A stretch of DNA of 8,003 nt from an uncultured Flammeovirgaceae bacterium (GCA_946480685.1 CAMLLI010000158.1:1-8003), one strand, 5' to 3'; positions 1 through 6,721 are shown, counted from the stretch's first letter. The notes: a model not told the origin generated them from the letters alone. A program made the numbers and translations.

Positions 1-409
1 TAAATTCTTTCAGCGCTTTAATGTCTGTGTCTGTTAACCGTGTGCTGGCCGGGTGGTATATCTTTCGTAATTTTTCAATGGCTGAGTGGAGTTCGCTTCG
101 CTGTATAGGTTTGAGCAGGTAATCTATACTATATTGCTTAAATGCCTGCAGTGCATACTGGTCGAAGGCGGTTGTAAATATGATGGGTGATTCGATCTGT
201 ACCTTATCAAAAATTTCAAAGCTTTTGCCATCGGCCAATTGTATATCCATGAATACTATATCAGGCTGCCTGCCGGAACGAAAGTAGGCAACCACATCCT
301 GTACGGAATCAATTCGCTGCACCACGTTTATAGTGGGGTCGCACTCTCTTATAAGGGATGTTAACCGCTCTGCGGCCTCTACTTCATCTTCAATAATGCA
401 TGCTTCCAT
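1..409 (-). CDS. LytTR-type response regulator, receiver domain (3' end outside window)
   Basis: This open frame starts with ATG at 409 and runs off the left edge, giving 136 residues with no stop. All of the visible part is a CheY-like receiver: acidic pocket E7-D8-E9, phospho-acceptor D55 in FMDIQLADG, switch Thr in FTTAFD (about T80) and conserved K100 in YLLKPI. The spacing and the wording FTTAFDQYALQAFKQYSIDYLLKPI-type segment (positions 78-102) are typical of LytT/AlgR regulators of Bacteroidota, in which a C-terminal LytTR DNA-binding domain follows; that domain would lie beyond the edge, so its presence is inferred. The gene starts 3 bases after the stop of the LytS-type kinase at 413-1441, so the two almost certainly form one operon and a cognate pair. 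No Shine-Dalgarno is visible, so translational coupling is likely. Target genes cannot be told from the window. Confidence 0.9.
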   Translation of the reverse strand, partial: MEACIIEDEVEAAERLTSLIRECDPTINVVQRIDSVQDVVAYFRSGRQPDIVFMDIQLADGKSFEIFDKVQIESPIIFTTAFDQYALQAFKQYSIDYLLKPIQRSELHSAIEKLRKIYHPASTRLTDTDIKALKEF

Positions 410-412
410 AAA

Positions 413-1441
413 CTATGTGTGGTCAACTTGTACAAGGGGCACTTTTACAATAAACTCATTTTCAGTTTTTACGATCTCGACCGGTTTACTACTTAAAAAT
501 TCGTATCGCTTTTTGATATTCTTCAGGCCTATATAGGCAGACGGATCTTTAACATGTTTTTCCTGCAGGGTGTTGGAAACTGTAATCGATCCATTGTAGG
601 AAATGATGCTGATCTTGAGTGGCAATTTACCCGAGACTACGTTGTGCTTGATGGCATTCTCAATAAGCATCTGCAGGGTGGCTGGTGCTATATGAAATTT
701 TTCGGCATCGGTGGTGATGTGCTTCGAGATGAATATATTTTCACCAAACCGTATTTTGAGCAGATACAGATATGAGTCAATAAACTCGAGTTCTTCTTGC
801 AGGGAAACAATTTTGCGCTCCTGGCTATATAGCAGGTAACGGTATACATTGGAGAGCTGCGCTATAAATCTGGCCGATGTGTCTGCATCTTTATACACGA
901 GGTTAGACAGCGCATTGAGACAATTAAACAGAAAATGCGGATTGATCTGGCTGCGTAATGCTTCAAACCTTGCTTCAATACTATCTTTTTCAAACTGCTC
1001 GGCTCTTACTTCGGCATTCTTGGATTTTTGCAGAAAGAAATATATAGCATTAATGCAGTTAAGGAAAAGGTTTACACGGAAAGCAAATGCTGCAACCAGT
1101 TTGAAGTGTTCCATGCTCCAGGCAAAACCACGCGCCAACGCAAGGTATATAATGGCCAGCCCTGACAACGCTGCTATTATTGCATTGAGTTGACTAAGTA
1201 GAAACAGAATGATGAGCGGATGTACTTTTCTGGCTGTGGCTTCGTGAAGTTTATACTGGTTGTTTTCTACGAGCCGGTTCAGTTCCCAAATGACGAGGAT
1301 CACTACCAGCAGTAACAAAAACAGAAGGCCTGTTGGAACCGGAAATTCAAACAGCTTGTCGCCAATTACCAGGAGTATATTGACGAGCGAATAGGCGGCC
1401 AGCAGAATGATAAAAGCGTACCTGTATTTACTGCGAAACAT
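413..1441 (-). CDS. LytS-type sensor histidine kinase (His_kinase/HATPase)
   Basis: This 342-residue membrane kinase should autophosphorylate and pass phosphate to the receiver encoded immediately downstream (1-409). The N-terminal half holds about four hydrophobic segments (roughly residues 7-27, 36-52, 75-101 and 115-138), followed by a short helical linker (about 138-160) with no PAS or other sensor module. The dimerisation/phospho-acceptor motif is the LytS-family form, RSQINPHFLFNCLN, with H169. The N-box is LQMLIENAIKHN (257-268), and a C-terminal IGLKNIKKRY (304-313) corresponds to the G2 region. The usual glycine-rich GxGIGL is reduced to SAYIGL here, which may weaken ATP-lid function or simply be lineage variation. 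The ATG at 1441 leaves the first membrane helix intact. The gene begins only 36 bases past the fasciclin terminator T-tract, so it has either a compact promoter there or depends on readthrough. The stimulus is unknown. Confidence 0.93.
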   Translation of the reverse strand: MFRSKYRYAFIILLAAYSLVNILLVIGDKLFEFPVPTGLLFLLLLVVILVIWELNRLVENNQYKLHEATARKVHPLIILFLLSQLNAIIAALSGLAIIYLALARGFAWSMEHFKLVAAFAFRVNLFLNCINAIYFFLQKSKNAEVRAEQFEKDSIEARFEALRSQINPHFLFNCLNALSNLVYKDADTSARFIAQLSNVYRYLLYSQERKIVSLQEELEFIDSYLYLLKIRFGENIFISKHITTDAEKFHIAPATLQMLIENAIKHNVVSGKLPLKISIISYNGSITVSNTLQEKHVKDPSAYIGLKNIKKRYEFLSSKPVEIVKTENEFIVKVPLVQVDHT

Positions 1442-1476
1442 GGCTTGGCGCGATTTATAGTATATCTGCTATTGAG

Positions 1477-1515
1477 AAAAACAGGCCCATACCTGTTTAA
1501 CATAGTATGGGCCTG
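1477..1515 (-). terminator. Intrinsic terminator of the fasciclin lipoprotein gene
   Basis: A perfect 11-bp inverted repeat, CAGGCCCATAC (1482-1492) and GTATGGGCCTG (1505-1515), encloses a 12-base loop. Read on the minus strand the stem is followed directly by five T residues (complement of 1477-1481). It lies 17 bases past the stop codon of the gene at 1533-2960. There is no T-tract on the plus-strand side, so it acts in the minus direction. It insulates the fasciclin gene from the two-component operon downstream. Confidence 0.9.
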
Positions 1516-1532
1516 ATTGTTCAAACCATTTT

Positions 1533-2960
1533 TTAATCGGGGAGCAGCACGCGATCGATGGTATGGATTACACCATTGGTGGCCAAAACATTTAACAATG
1601 CTGCGTTAGTACTGAGATTGGCAACATTGCCGCTTCCATCGGTAATTGTTTTGTTGGTAGCGCTGATGGTAACATTGCCGTTAAGCGTAGCCACATTGCC
1701 ATTGACCAGGTCGGTAGAGAATACGCGTGCGGCAACTACGTGATGCTGCAATACAGCGGTGAGTGTGGCAAGTGGTATGTCATTGACGCTCGCTACATCC
1801 AATGCATCATATAATTGTTGAAAGGCTGCATCCGTTGGTGCAAACACGGTGAGGTTAGCATCGCCATTGCTTACGGCTGCAAGTAAATCAGTGTCGGTGC
1901 CGCTGGTTCTGGCAAGGGCTGCAACCAGTTGTGTGAACTGTGGACTGCTGGCGGTTGAAAGATCGGTAGCAATACCGGCAATTGTTTTGGATGGAGGAAT
2001 AAGCGTACGATCGATCACGTGCACGACACCGTTGGAGCCTGCTATATCCGTTGCTGTAACCTTGGTTGTGCCATTGATAAATACGCCATTCGCTCCGTTG
2101 TTGCTAAGGTAAAATTTACCGCCCAGTGTAGTGATGGTTGCACTTCCGGCGGGAAGTTCTGCAGCGCGAACTTCATCATCAATCACATGGTATTTCAGTA
2201 CAGCATTCAAGGTTGCTTTATCGGGAAGTGTAGTAATGCCTGCCGCTGTAAAGGCTGCATTGGTTGGTGCAAACAAAGTAAGTTTTTTGTTTGATGGTCC
2301 GTTGCCGAGCAGTGTGGTAAGTATAGATGCATCGGCAGCCTGCACAGCAGCAATAAGTGTTGTAAAGTTTTTGTTGAAATAAGCTGGTGCCACAATGGTG
2401 CCAACGATCGGTTTAACAGAAGGCGGTACCAGAACAGCATCAACTATATGGATCACACCATTGGATGCTTCGACATCGGCCGTGGTAACATTTACAGTGC
2501 CGTTAAGTTTAACACCACCCGTTATGGTTACCGAAATGTCTTCGCCATTGGCGGCCTCAACCGTTCCATTCGTAAGCTGTGTGGATTTAATCGCTGCGGA
2601 GGTGACAACGTGATATTGAAGTATATTCTTCAGAACATTCTCCGGAACATCGTTTACACTGGTTTGACCGATGGCTGTTAATAAACTGGTAAATGCTGCA
2701 TTGGTTGGTGCGAACACGGTATACTTTCCGTTGCTATTGAGCGTGCTTACCAGGTCTGGATACTTGGACAATGCTGCGACTAACGAGGACAGGTTACTGT
2801 TACTTTGCGCTATCTCTACAATTGTTTTGTCGGGCTGCGAAGACGAATCATCGTCATCATCACAACTTGAAATGAATACCAGCGACAAGGCGACTGCCAT
2901 TGTTATTGCTAACCTGCTAAAGGTTGAGCGCAATACATGTTTTTGAATGTTAAGTTCCAT
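1533..2960 (-). CDS. Lipoprotein with three fasciclin (FAS1) domains
   Basis: This 475-residue protein has a type II signal peptide: a basic start, a hydrophobic core (about 17-30) and lipobox FISSC with acylated C33. The residues after Cys are DDDDD, matching the acidic lipoprotein export signal known from Bacteroidota, so surface exposure is likely. Three FAS1 modules follow at about residues 45-180, 184-323 and 325-475. Each has the H1-type motif (TVFAPTNAAF 81-90, TLFAPTNAAF 228-237, TVFAPTDAAF 371-380) and an H2-type ending (NGVIHIVDAVLVPP, NGVVHVIDRTLIPP, NGVIHTIDRVLLPD). The conserved Tyr-His pair is QYH in module 1 (about 115-117) and KYH in module 2 (about 256-258), but QHH in module 3 (about 405-407). 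FAS1 proteins generally act in cell adhesion or matrix contact; the ligand here is unknown. The ATG at 2960 is the only start that gives a complete signal peptide. No Shine-Dalgarno is visible. The gene is monocistronic, with its own terminator. Confidence 0.95.
   Translation of the reverse strand: MELNIQKHVLRSTFSRLAITMAVALSLVFISSCDDDDDSSSQPDKTIVEIAQSNSNLSSLVAALSKYPDLVSTLNSNGKYTVFAPTNAAFTSLLTAIGQTSVNDVPENVLKNILQYHVVTSAAIKSTQLTNGTVEAANGEDISVTITGGVKLNGTVNVTTADVEASNGVIHIVDAVLVPPSVKPIVGTIVAPAYFNKNFTTLIAAVQAADASILTTLLGNGPSNKKLTLFAPTNAAFTAAGITTLPDKATLNAVLKYHVIDDEVRAAELPAGSATITTLGGKFYLSNNGANGVFINGTTKVTATDIAGSNGVVHVIDRTLIPPSKTIAGIATDLSTASSPQFTQLVAALARTSGTDTDLLAAVSNGDANLTVFAPTDAAFQQLYDALDVASVNDIPLATLTAVLQHHVVAARVFSTDLVNGNVATLNGNVTISATNKTITDGSGNVANLSTNAALLNVLATNGVIHTIDRVLLPD
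1536..2828 (-). repeat. Three tandem FAS1 modules (diverged internal repeats)
   Basis: The modules occupy about 2421-2828, 1992-2411 and 1536-1988 on the DNA. They are diverged, but short stretches stay near-identical: GCTGCATTGGTTGGTGC occurs at 2695-2711 and 2254-2270, and a two-base variant occurs at 1825-1841, all encoding the APT(N/D)AAF turn. Such islands are consistent with ancient intragenic duplication under strong constraint, not recent copying. Confidence 0.7.
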
Positions 2961-3224
2961 ACGTGTTAATGTGGGTTTGTTTTTTATTCGATTGCTGTAT
3001 AAACCCGTTGGAAGCTGTTTTGATTAGCGTTACAGCGCAAGCAAACGGAATGGCGGGTGCGAACTGCGATTTTTCAGGAGTGAACAGCATGGCCCGTAGC
3101 CCACACGTTGGACGGCTGATATACCAAACGAAAACCAAAATATGGTTAACTTGTAGACAAACGCAGCGGTTGGCTGTGTCGGCTGTATAGTATACCTATT
3201 CTGAATCTTAAAAGATGAGACACC
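2961..3224. other. Divergent intergenic spacer with a GC-richer block
   Basis: This 264-base gap lies between the divergently transcribed fasciclin lipoprotein gene and the RibD-C-like gene, so it must hold both promoters unless they are driven from elsewhere. The central part, about 3021-3120, is roughly 55% GC by my count, higher than its flanks. It is open on both strands (a 75-codon frame on plus, a 62-codon frame on minus), but neither frame resembles a protein I recognise. I found no convincing TAnnTTTG element for the lipoprotein gene. The block may be a dispersed repeat or a gene remnant. Confidence 0.4.
3170..3200 (+). promoter_or_regulatory. Weak candidate promoter of the RibD-C-like gene
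   Basis: TTG at 3170-3172 is followed after 20 bases by TACCTATT at 3193-3200, which matches four of the six fixed bases of the Bacteroidota -7 element TAnnTTTG. It sits 24 bases before the start codon. The spacing fits but the match is poor, so this is only a candidate. Confidence 0.25.
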
Positions 3225-3878
3225 ATGAGTAAAGTAAAGGTAAATGCATTTTCAATTTCACTGGACGGCTATGGAGCCGGACGTAATCAACGTCTGGAGG
3301 AACCCTTAGGTAACCGGGGCGAAGAACTTCACGAGTGGATATTTCCTACGAAGATGTTTCAGACGTTGTATGGTAAAGGCGATGGAACAGAAGGAACGGA
3401 TAACGACTTTGCTGAAAAGTCATTCGAAAACATTGGTGCGTGGATAATGGGACGTAATATGTTTGGGCCTGTTCGCGGCCCGTGGCCCAATGATGATTGG
3501 AAAGGCTGGTGGGGAGAAAATCCACCTTATCATGTTCCTGTTTTTGTTTTAACAAATCATGCGCGGAAATCTATTACGATGGAAGGAGGAACTACATTTC
3601 ACTTCGTTACCGATGGTATTGAAGCTGCTTTGGAAAAAGCGAAGAAAGCTGCCAACGGTAAGGATATACGCATTGGTGGAGGAACATCGACCATTCGTCA
3701 GTACCTGCAAGCCGGCTATATTGATGAAATGCACCTTGCGATAGCTCCAGTATTTCTGGGATCGGGCGAACATCTTTTTGAAGGGATCGATTTGCCGAAG
3801 TTAGGATTTACGGATACTCAAACTATATACGGACAGCGGGCAGCGCATGTGATACTAAAGAAAGGTAATCAGGTTTAA
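3225..3878 (+). CDS. RibD C-terminal-domain / dihydrofolate reductase-like oxidoreductase
   Basis: The product is a 217-residue soluble protein of the RibD-C/DHFR fold, the stand-alone family often annotated as dihydrofolate reductase family protein. Recognisable blocks in order are NAFSISLDGYGAG (7-19), the substrate-side strand at the N-terminus; IMGRNMFGP (74-82); VPVFVLTNHAR (104-114); FHFVTDGIEAALEKAK (125-140); RIGGGTSTIRQYL (149-161), the glycine-rich NADPH-binding loop; and IDEMHLAIAPVFLGSGEHLF (166-185). The deaminase half of true RibD is absent, and no folate or riboflavin genes are nearby, so a role in riboflavin synthesis is not supported; an NAD(P)H-dependent reductase of unknown substrate is the safest reading. 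The start at 3225 begins a few residues before the first conserved strand, as usual for the family. An A-rich AAAAGATGAGAC segment precedes it without a clear Shine-Dalgarno. The gene is alone on its strand, flanked by divergent and convergent neighbours. Confidence 0.92.
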   Translation: MSKVKVNAFSISLDGYGAGRNQRLEEPLGNRGEELHEWIFPTKMFQTLYGKGDGTEGTDNDFAEKSFENIGAWIMGRNMFGPVRGPWPNDDWKGWWGENPPYHVPVFVLTNHARKSITMEGGTTFHFVTDGIEAALEKAKKAANGKDIRIGGGTSTIRQYLQAGYIDEMHLAIAPVFLGSGEHLFEGIDLPKLGFTDTQTIYGQRAAHVILKKGNQV

Positions 3879-3937
3879 AGAAAAATCATCGTTCCTTAAA
3901 ACTTGTAGACCACCGTTGGTTATTCACCGACAACACG

Positions 3938-3970
3938 TTTTCCTGCCTGGTAAATCAAAACCTATATTTG
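3938..3970 (+). promoter_or_regulatory. Candidate promoter inside the 3879-4087 spacer
   Basis: TATATTTG at 3963-3970 is an exact match to the Bacteroidota -7 consensus TAnnTTTG. An upstream TTT at 3938-3940, 22 bases away, is a two-of-three match to the -33 TTG. It points in the plus direction, but no coding sequence follows before the converging receiver gene. The short distance to a hairpin-plus-T-tract suggests it drives a small RNA. A single perfect octamer in about 200 bases can still arise by chance. Confidence 0.4.
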
Positions 3971-3975
3971 TCTCC

Positions 3976-4057
3976 CTTCCTTTTATACTAATAAAGTAAG
4001 GTATCAACGTAAAGCCGGTAATAGCCAGACGGGATGTTGCCGGCTTTTATTTTTATT
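3976..4057 (+). ncRNA. Candidate small RNA (~80 nt) between promoter-like element and terminator
   Basis: Transcription from the TATATTTG element at 3963-3970 would begin near 3976 and stop in the T-tract at 4050-4057. The predicted transcript starts with a pyrimidine-rich stretch (TCTCCCTTCCTTTT, 3971-3984). It then has a small A/T hairpin (3981-3986 pairing 3991-3996 with one G-U pair, loop ACTA) and ends in the terminator hairpin at 4011-4047. It has no open frame of note. I do not recognise it as a named RNA family. The alternative is that the hairpin is just the terminator of the gene ending at 3878, about 130 bases upstream. Confidence 0.35.
4011..4057 (+). terminator. Intrinsic terminator (plus strand) in the convergent spacer
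   Basis: AAAGCCGG (4011-4018) pairs with CCGGCTTT (4040-4047). The stem extends to 11 pairs through one G-T pair and two A-T pairs (to 4021/4037), with a 15-base loop. TTTTATTTTTATT follows on the plus strand. It would end transcripts from the RibD-C-like gene and/or the candidate small RNA. On the minus strand only three T residues follow the stem, so it is at best a weak terminator for the receiver gene at 4088-4504. Confidence 0.8.
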
Positions 4058-4087
4058 ATATATATACTACCTGACATGATTGATAAT

Positions 4088-4504
4088 CTAAACGGACTGG
4101 TATTGCAGCAGGTTCCGGAGATTATCTTTGTTAAGAGGTTTGGAAAGAAAATCAGTTACCGGTTTATAGGTTTTTGATTTTGCTATATCGTTAATGTCCA
4201 CCGAGGAGGTGAGCATGACGATTTTCATTTTCTGTAGCACGGAATCAGGAAGTGTAATGAATTGATCCAGGAATTCCCAGCCATCCATGTGAGGCATGTT
4301 GATGTCCAGGAAAATCAGGTCGGGGAGTTGTGTTGCATCGTTCGCCATTAACTGCCGGAGTTCGTCCAGCGCCACCGCTGCATTTGTGTAGGCCGTAACG
4401 CGAATGGACGGGAACGTAAGGTAGATGATCTTCTTGTTTACCATGTTGGTTACCGCGTCATCATCAATTAATAGTATACGATCAGGCAACGATGACTCTT
4501 TCAT
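4088..4504 (-). CDS. Single-domain response regulator (CheY-like receiver)
   Basis: The 138-residue protein is a lone receiver with no output domain. It has the acidic pocket D14-D15-D16 in LLIDDDAV, phospho-acceptor D67 in FLDINMPHMDGWEFL, switch Thr T99 in VMLTSSVD and conserved K122 in FLSKPL. The INMPHMDGWEFL and LTSS wording is typical of the small receivers that accompany PAS-type kinases in Bacteroidota and of Rcp1-like regulators. Its ATG at 4504 overlaps the TGA of the kinase at 4501-6453 (ATGA), so it is the last gene of that operon and is translationally coupled. It is the presumed phosphate acceptor of that kinase. With no DNA-binding region, its output must be protein-protein contact or onward phosphotransfer to a partner not in this window. 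Confidence 0.95.
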   Translation of the reverse strand: MKESSLPDRILLIDDDAVTNMVNKKIIYLTFPSIRVTAYTNAAVALDELRQLMANDATQLPDLIFLDINMPHMDGWEFLDQFITLPDSVLQKMKIVMLTSSVDINDIAKSKTYKPVTDFLSKPLNKDNLRNLLQYQSV

Positions 4505-6453
4505 ATCAATGTCGGTAAATATATACTAAATGTACTTCCTTCGTGGGGTTTGCTGTCAACCTCAATTTTCCCGTGAAGCGATTCCACCTGGTTCTTGGTG
4601 AGGCAAAGTCCTATTCCCTTTCCGGGGATTGTTTCCGGACCAAAACGCTTGTATAGTCCGAAGAGCTTTGTTCCATTCTTAACCAGGTCTATACCTATAC
4701 CATTGTCCTGAACTTCGAGGCATATACCTTGTTTGTACAGGTTCGTCCGGATTGAAATTCGGGTTGGTATACCGGTCGTGCGGAATTTGATGGCGTTGGA
4801 TACCAGGTTATACAGCATGCTGTGAATATAGCTTTTAACGGAGATAATTCCCGGAGCTTTGCTGAAATCGGCTGCTATCTCCGCTTTACTTTGCTCAATT
4901 TCGTTCTGCAGTTCCTGGCGAACATTTTCCCACGCATCGTTAAAAGATATATACTCGTATTTTTCAGTGATGTTGCGTGCCGATACAATGGTACTGATGT
5001 CCTTAACGGCTTCGTCCAGCTGTGCTGTGGCTTCCGTAATTTTATCTACGATAACTTTATTTTCGTTGGCATCATCACCAAATATACTGGCCAGTCCTAA
5101 TATACGGGCGATCGGATTTCGCAGGTTGTGTGAGACTACATAGGAGAATTGCTGGAGATCATTGTTTCGTGCCTGCAGCCGTTCGATGGTTGCCTGCAGC
5201 CGGAGGTTCAGATCCTGGATGTCTTTTTCGGCCGCTACGCGTTTGCTGATGTCTATCCCCATACCGATGAGGTAGGTGTTGCCATCGAAGTGCGCTACGT
5301 TGCCGTTGAAGTAGTATATAATCTTTTCTTTGTTTCGTGTATAGAAGTATGCTTCTACATCGGCCTGACCTTTTTCAAATACGGTTTCGATTTTGTTGCG
5401 CAGTAATTCCTTGTCATTTCCTTCGAAGAAATCAAGCGGATGCATCTCTTTTACTTCTTCCGAAGTATATCCTGATACATGTTCGAAATTCCGGTTCCAG
5501 CGGAAAAATTTTCGGTCCTTGTCATATATATAGATGATTCCCGGAAGACTGTTTATAATGGACTCCGAGAGCTCTTTCTCCATGGTTAGCTGACTTGTTC
5601 TGCGTTCTACCAATCGTTCAAGTTTTGCCGGCTGTACAGCTGTATACCACGAGAACGTGCCGACTATCGCTGCGAATAAAAGTCCCAGCGCACACAACAC
5701 GATAGCGTGATGGTATATTTCATTTTGATTAAGTGATGTTACATAAAGCTTCCATTCGGTGTTAGGCACTTCGATTGTTACAAAGTCGCCTTCGTTGGGT
5801 ATAGCAGGGGCGGGAAGGAAAAATTCTTCGTGTCCATCCGTATGTACGCGCGAAAGCTGGTATCTGAAATCGTGATTGCTGTCCACATCTATACCGGTAG
5901 CTTTCATGAAGCTCGAAAGTTTAATGAGAACCGCTGCAAAGCCCCAGAATTTTCCGTTGATGAAAATCGGCTGCCGTCCGATCACCGCTATACCGCCTTG
6001 TTTGAGATTTACCGGACCAGCAAAAAAGAAATCTTTTCGTTCCAGGGCAATGACAGCACCCCGGTGGCGAACAGTATCGCTTAGTATATTATACCCGATA
6101 GCCGCTTCGTTTCCGTTAACGGGGTATACATGTGTGATAACACCACCCTGCAATAATTCAATAGCATCTACAAGTGGATTTACCTGCAGTAATTTTTCAG
6201 CAATGCGATCGAAGTCTTCCGGAATGCCATACTCTTCTACAATGAATGCGAGCGTGCGCGTGCTGGAGAGCGTGCTTGTTAGTGTAACGTGGACACGCTC
6301 TTTCTTTGCGTTGGCCTGGTTGGACAGCCGTTGAATTTCTGTATAGCGGGCTGATTGATACCAAAAGTAAACGAGCAGTTGTGTCAGGACAGTTAAGACC
6401 AGAAACATGCCAAGCCCTATCAATACGGGTTTCCTGAAGTTACGTAGTGGCAT
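4501..6453 (-). CDS. CHASE-PAS hybrid-input sensor histidine kinase
   Basis: The 650-residue membrane kinase has transmembrane segment 1 at about 9-31, then an extracytoplasmic CHASE-type sensor (about 45-240) with the family's recurring YPVNGNEAAIGYN, FAGPVNLKQGGIAVIGRQPIF and FWGFAAVLI stretches, then transmembrane segment 2 at about 248-270. A PAS domain with a C-terminal PAC-like end (DISKR) follows at about 298-405, then a helical coiled-coil linker (405-435). HisKA has H442 in SHNLRNP, and the catalytic HATPase domain has N549 and N553 (N-box MLYNLVSNAIKF), DNGIGI (583-588), F-box LFGLYKRF (598-605) and GKGIGL (611-616). All catalytic boxes look intact. CHASE domains are known to bind small ligands, cytokinins in plants, but the ligand here is unknown. 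It is the first gene of an operon with the receiver at 4088-4504. The ATG at 6453 is preceded by GAGGA at a 6-base distance, which supports this start. Confidence 0.95.
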   Translation of the reverse strand: MPLRNFRKPVLIGLGMFLVLTVLTQLLVYFWYQSARYTEIQRLSNQANAKKERVHVTLTSTLSSTRTLAFIVEEYGIPEDFDRIAEKLLQVNPLVDAIELLQGGVITHVYPVNGNEAAIGYNILSDTVRHRGAVIALERKDFFFAGPVNLKQGGIAVIGRQPIFINGKFWGFAAVLIKLSSFMKATGIDVDSNHDFRYQLSRVHTDGHEEFFLPAPAIPNEGDFVTIEVPNTEWKLYVTSLNQNEIYHHAIVLCALGLLFAAIVGTFSWYTAVQPAKLERLVERRTSQLTMEKELSESIINSLPGIIYIYDKDRKFFRWNRNFEHVSGYTSEEVKEMHPLDFFEGNDKELLRNKIETVFEKGQADVEAYFYTRNKEKIIYYFNGNVAHFDGNTYLIGMGIDISKRVAAEKDIQDLNLRLQATIERLQARNNDLQQFSYVVSHNLRNPIARILGLASIFGDDANENKVIVDKITEATAQLDEAVKDISTIVSARNITEKYEYISFNDAWENVRQELQNEIEQSKAEIAADFSKAPGIISVKSYIHSMLYNLVSNAIKFRTTGIPTRISIRTNLYKQGICLEVQDNGIGIDLVKNGTKLFGLYKRFGPETIPGKGIGLCLTKNQVESLHGKIEVDSKPHEGSTFSIYLPTLI

Positions 6454-6459
6454 GTCGAA

Positions 6460-6464
6460 TCCTC
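6460..6464 (-). promoter_or_regulatory. Shine-Dalgarno sequence of the CHASE-PAS kinase
   Basis: On the minus strand GAGGA lies 6 bases before the ATG at 6453. This is better than the other genes of the window and decides the start codon of the kinase. Confidence 0.55.
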
Positions 6465-6511
6465 ATTCGGTAATTAAAATAGTACTCTCTCCGCCAAAGC
6501 CCGAAGCGATT

Positions 6512-6545
6512 CGTAAATAATGTACGCATACATCATACGATGCAA
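6512..6545 (-). promoter_or_regulatory. Weak candidate promoter of the kinase-receiver operon
   Basis: On the minus strand TTG (complement of 6543-6545) is followed after 23 bases by TATTTACG (complement of 6512-6519), which matches four of six fixed bases of TAnnTTTG. The spacer contains a 5-bp dyad, ATGTA-CGCA-TACAT (6520-6533), just upstream of the -7 element, where a regulator could bind. Both elements are weak. Confidence 0.25.
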
Positions 6546-6721
6546 CGCGCATAAAAGGCAAGCAGGATACTCAAGTGTCAGTAAACAAGGTAAAGAAAAT
6601 AATATGTAAAAACAATCCGTGAAATCCCGTATTTATGAGAACACCTCCAGCCTATGAAGATATACTCCGAAGTGCGAAAACATGCCTTGTATTTAATGGA
6701 CAAACACGCTTTGCTTAAAAT

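Noticed and set aside
849..1193. A 114-codon plus-strand open frame antisense to the LytS-type kinase
   Set aside because: It is a shadow of the kinase reading frame and has no motif or start signal of its own.
1558..2946. Several plus-strand open frames of 61-91 codons antisense to the fasciclin gene
   Set aside because: The repetitive Ala/Thr/Val codons of the FAS1 modules leave the antisense frames open; the translations mirror the repeats and show no family.
2950..3190. Overlapping small frames on both strands (62 codons minus, 75 codons plus) in the divergent spacer
   Set aside because: Neither resembles a known protein and neither has a start signal. I keep the block only as an unexplained segment, not as a gene.
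3225..3878. Annotation of the reductase as folA or ribD
   Set aside because: It is the stand-alone RibD-C/DHFR-like type, lacks the deaminase domain and the specific folate-enzyme features, and has no folate or riboflavin genes nearby.
4011..4047. Use of the spacer hairpin as a terminator for the receiver gene on the minus strand
   Set aside because: The minus-strand side has only three T residues after the stem, whereas the plus side has a long T-rich tract, so the plus direction is preferred.
5876..6334. A 152-codon plus-strand open frame inside the CHASE-PAS kinase gene
   Set aside because: It is antisense to a gene with clear domain structure, its translation is low-complexity and Ser/Arg/Pro-rich with no recognisable motif, and it has no promoter or ribosome-binding signal.
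6635..6718. A 27-codon plus-strand frame upstream of padR
   Set aside because: Its length is within chance expectation, it has no Shine-Dalgarno or promoter-like element, and it ends before the padR promoter. It could be revisited if ribosome profiling shows occupancy.
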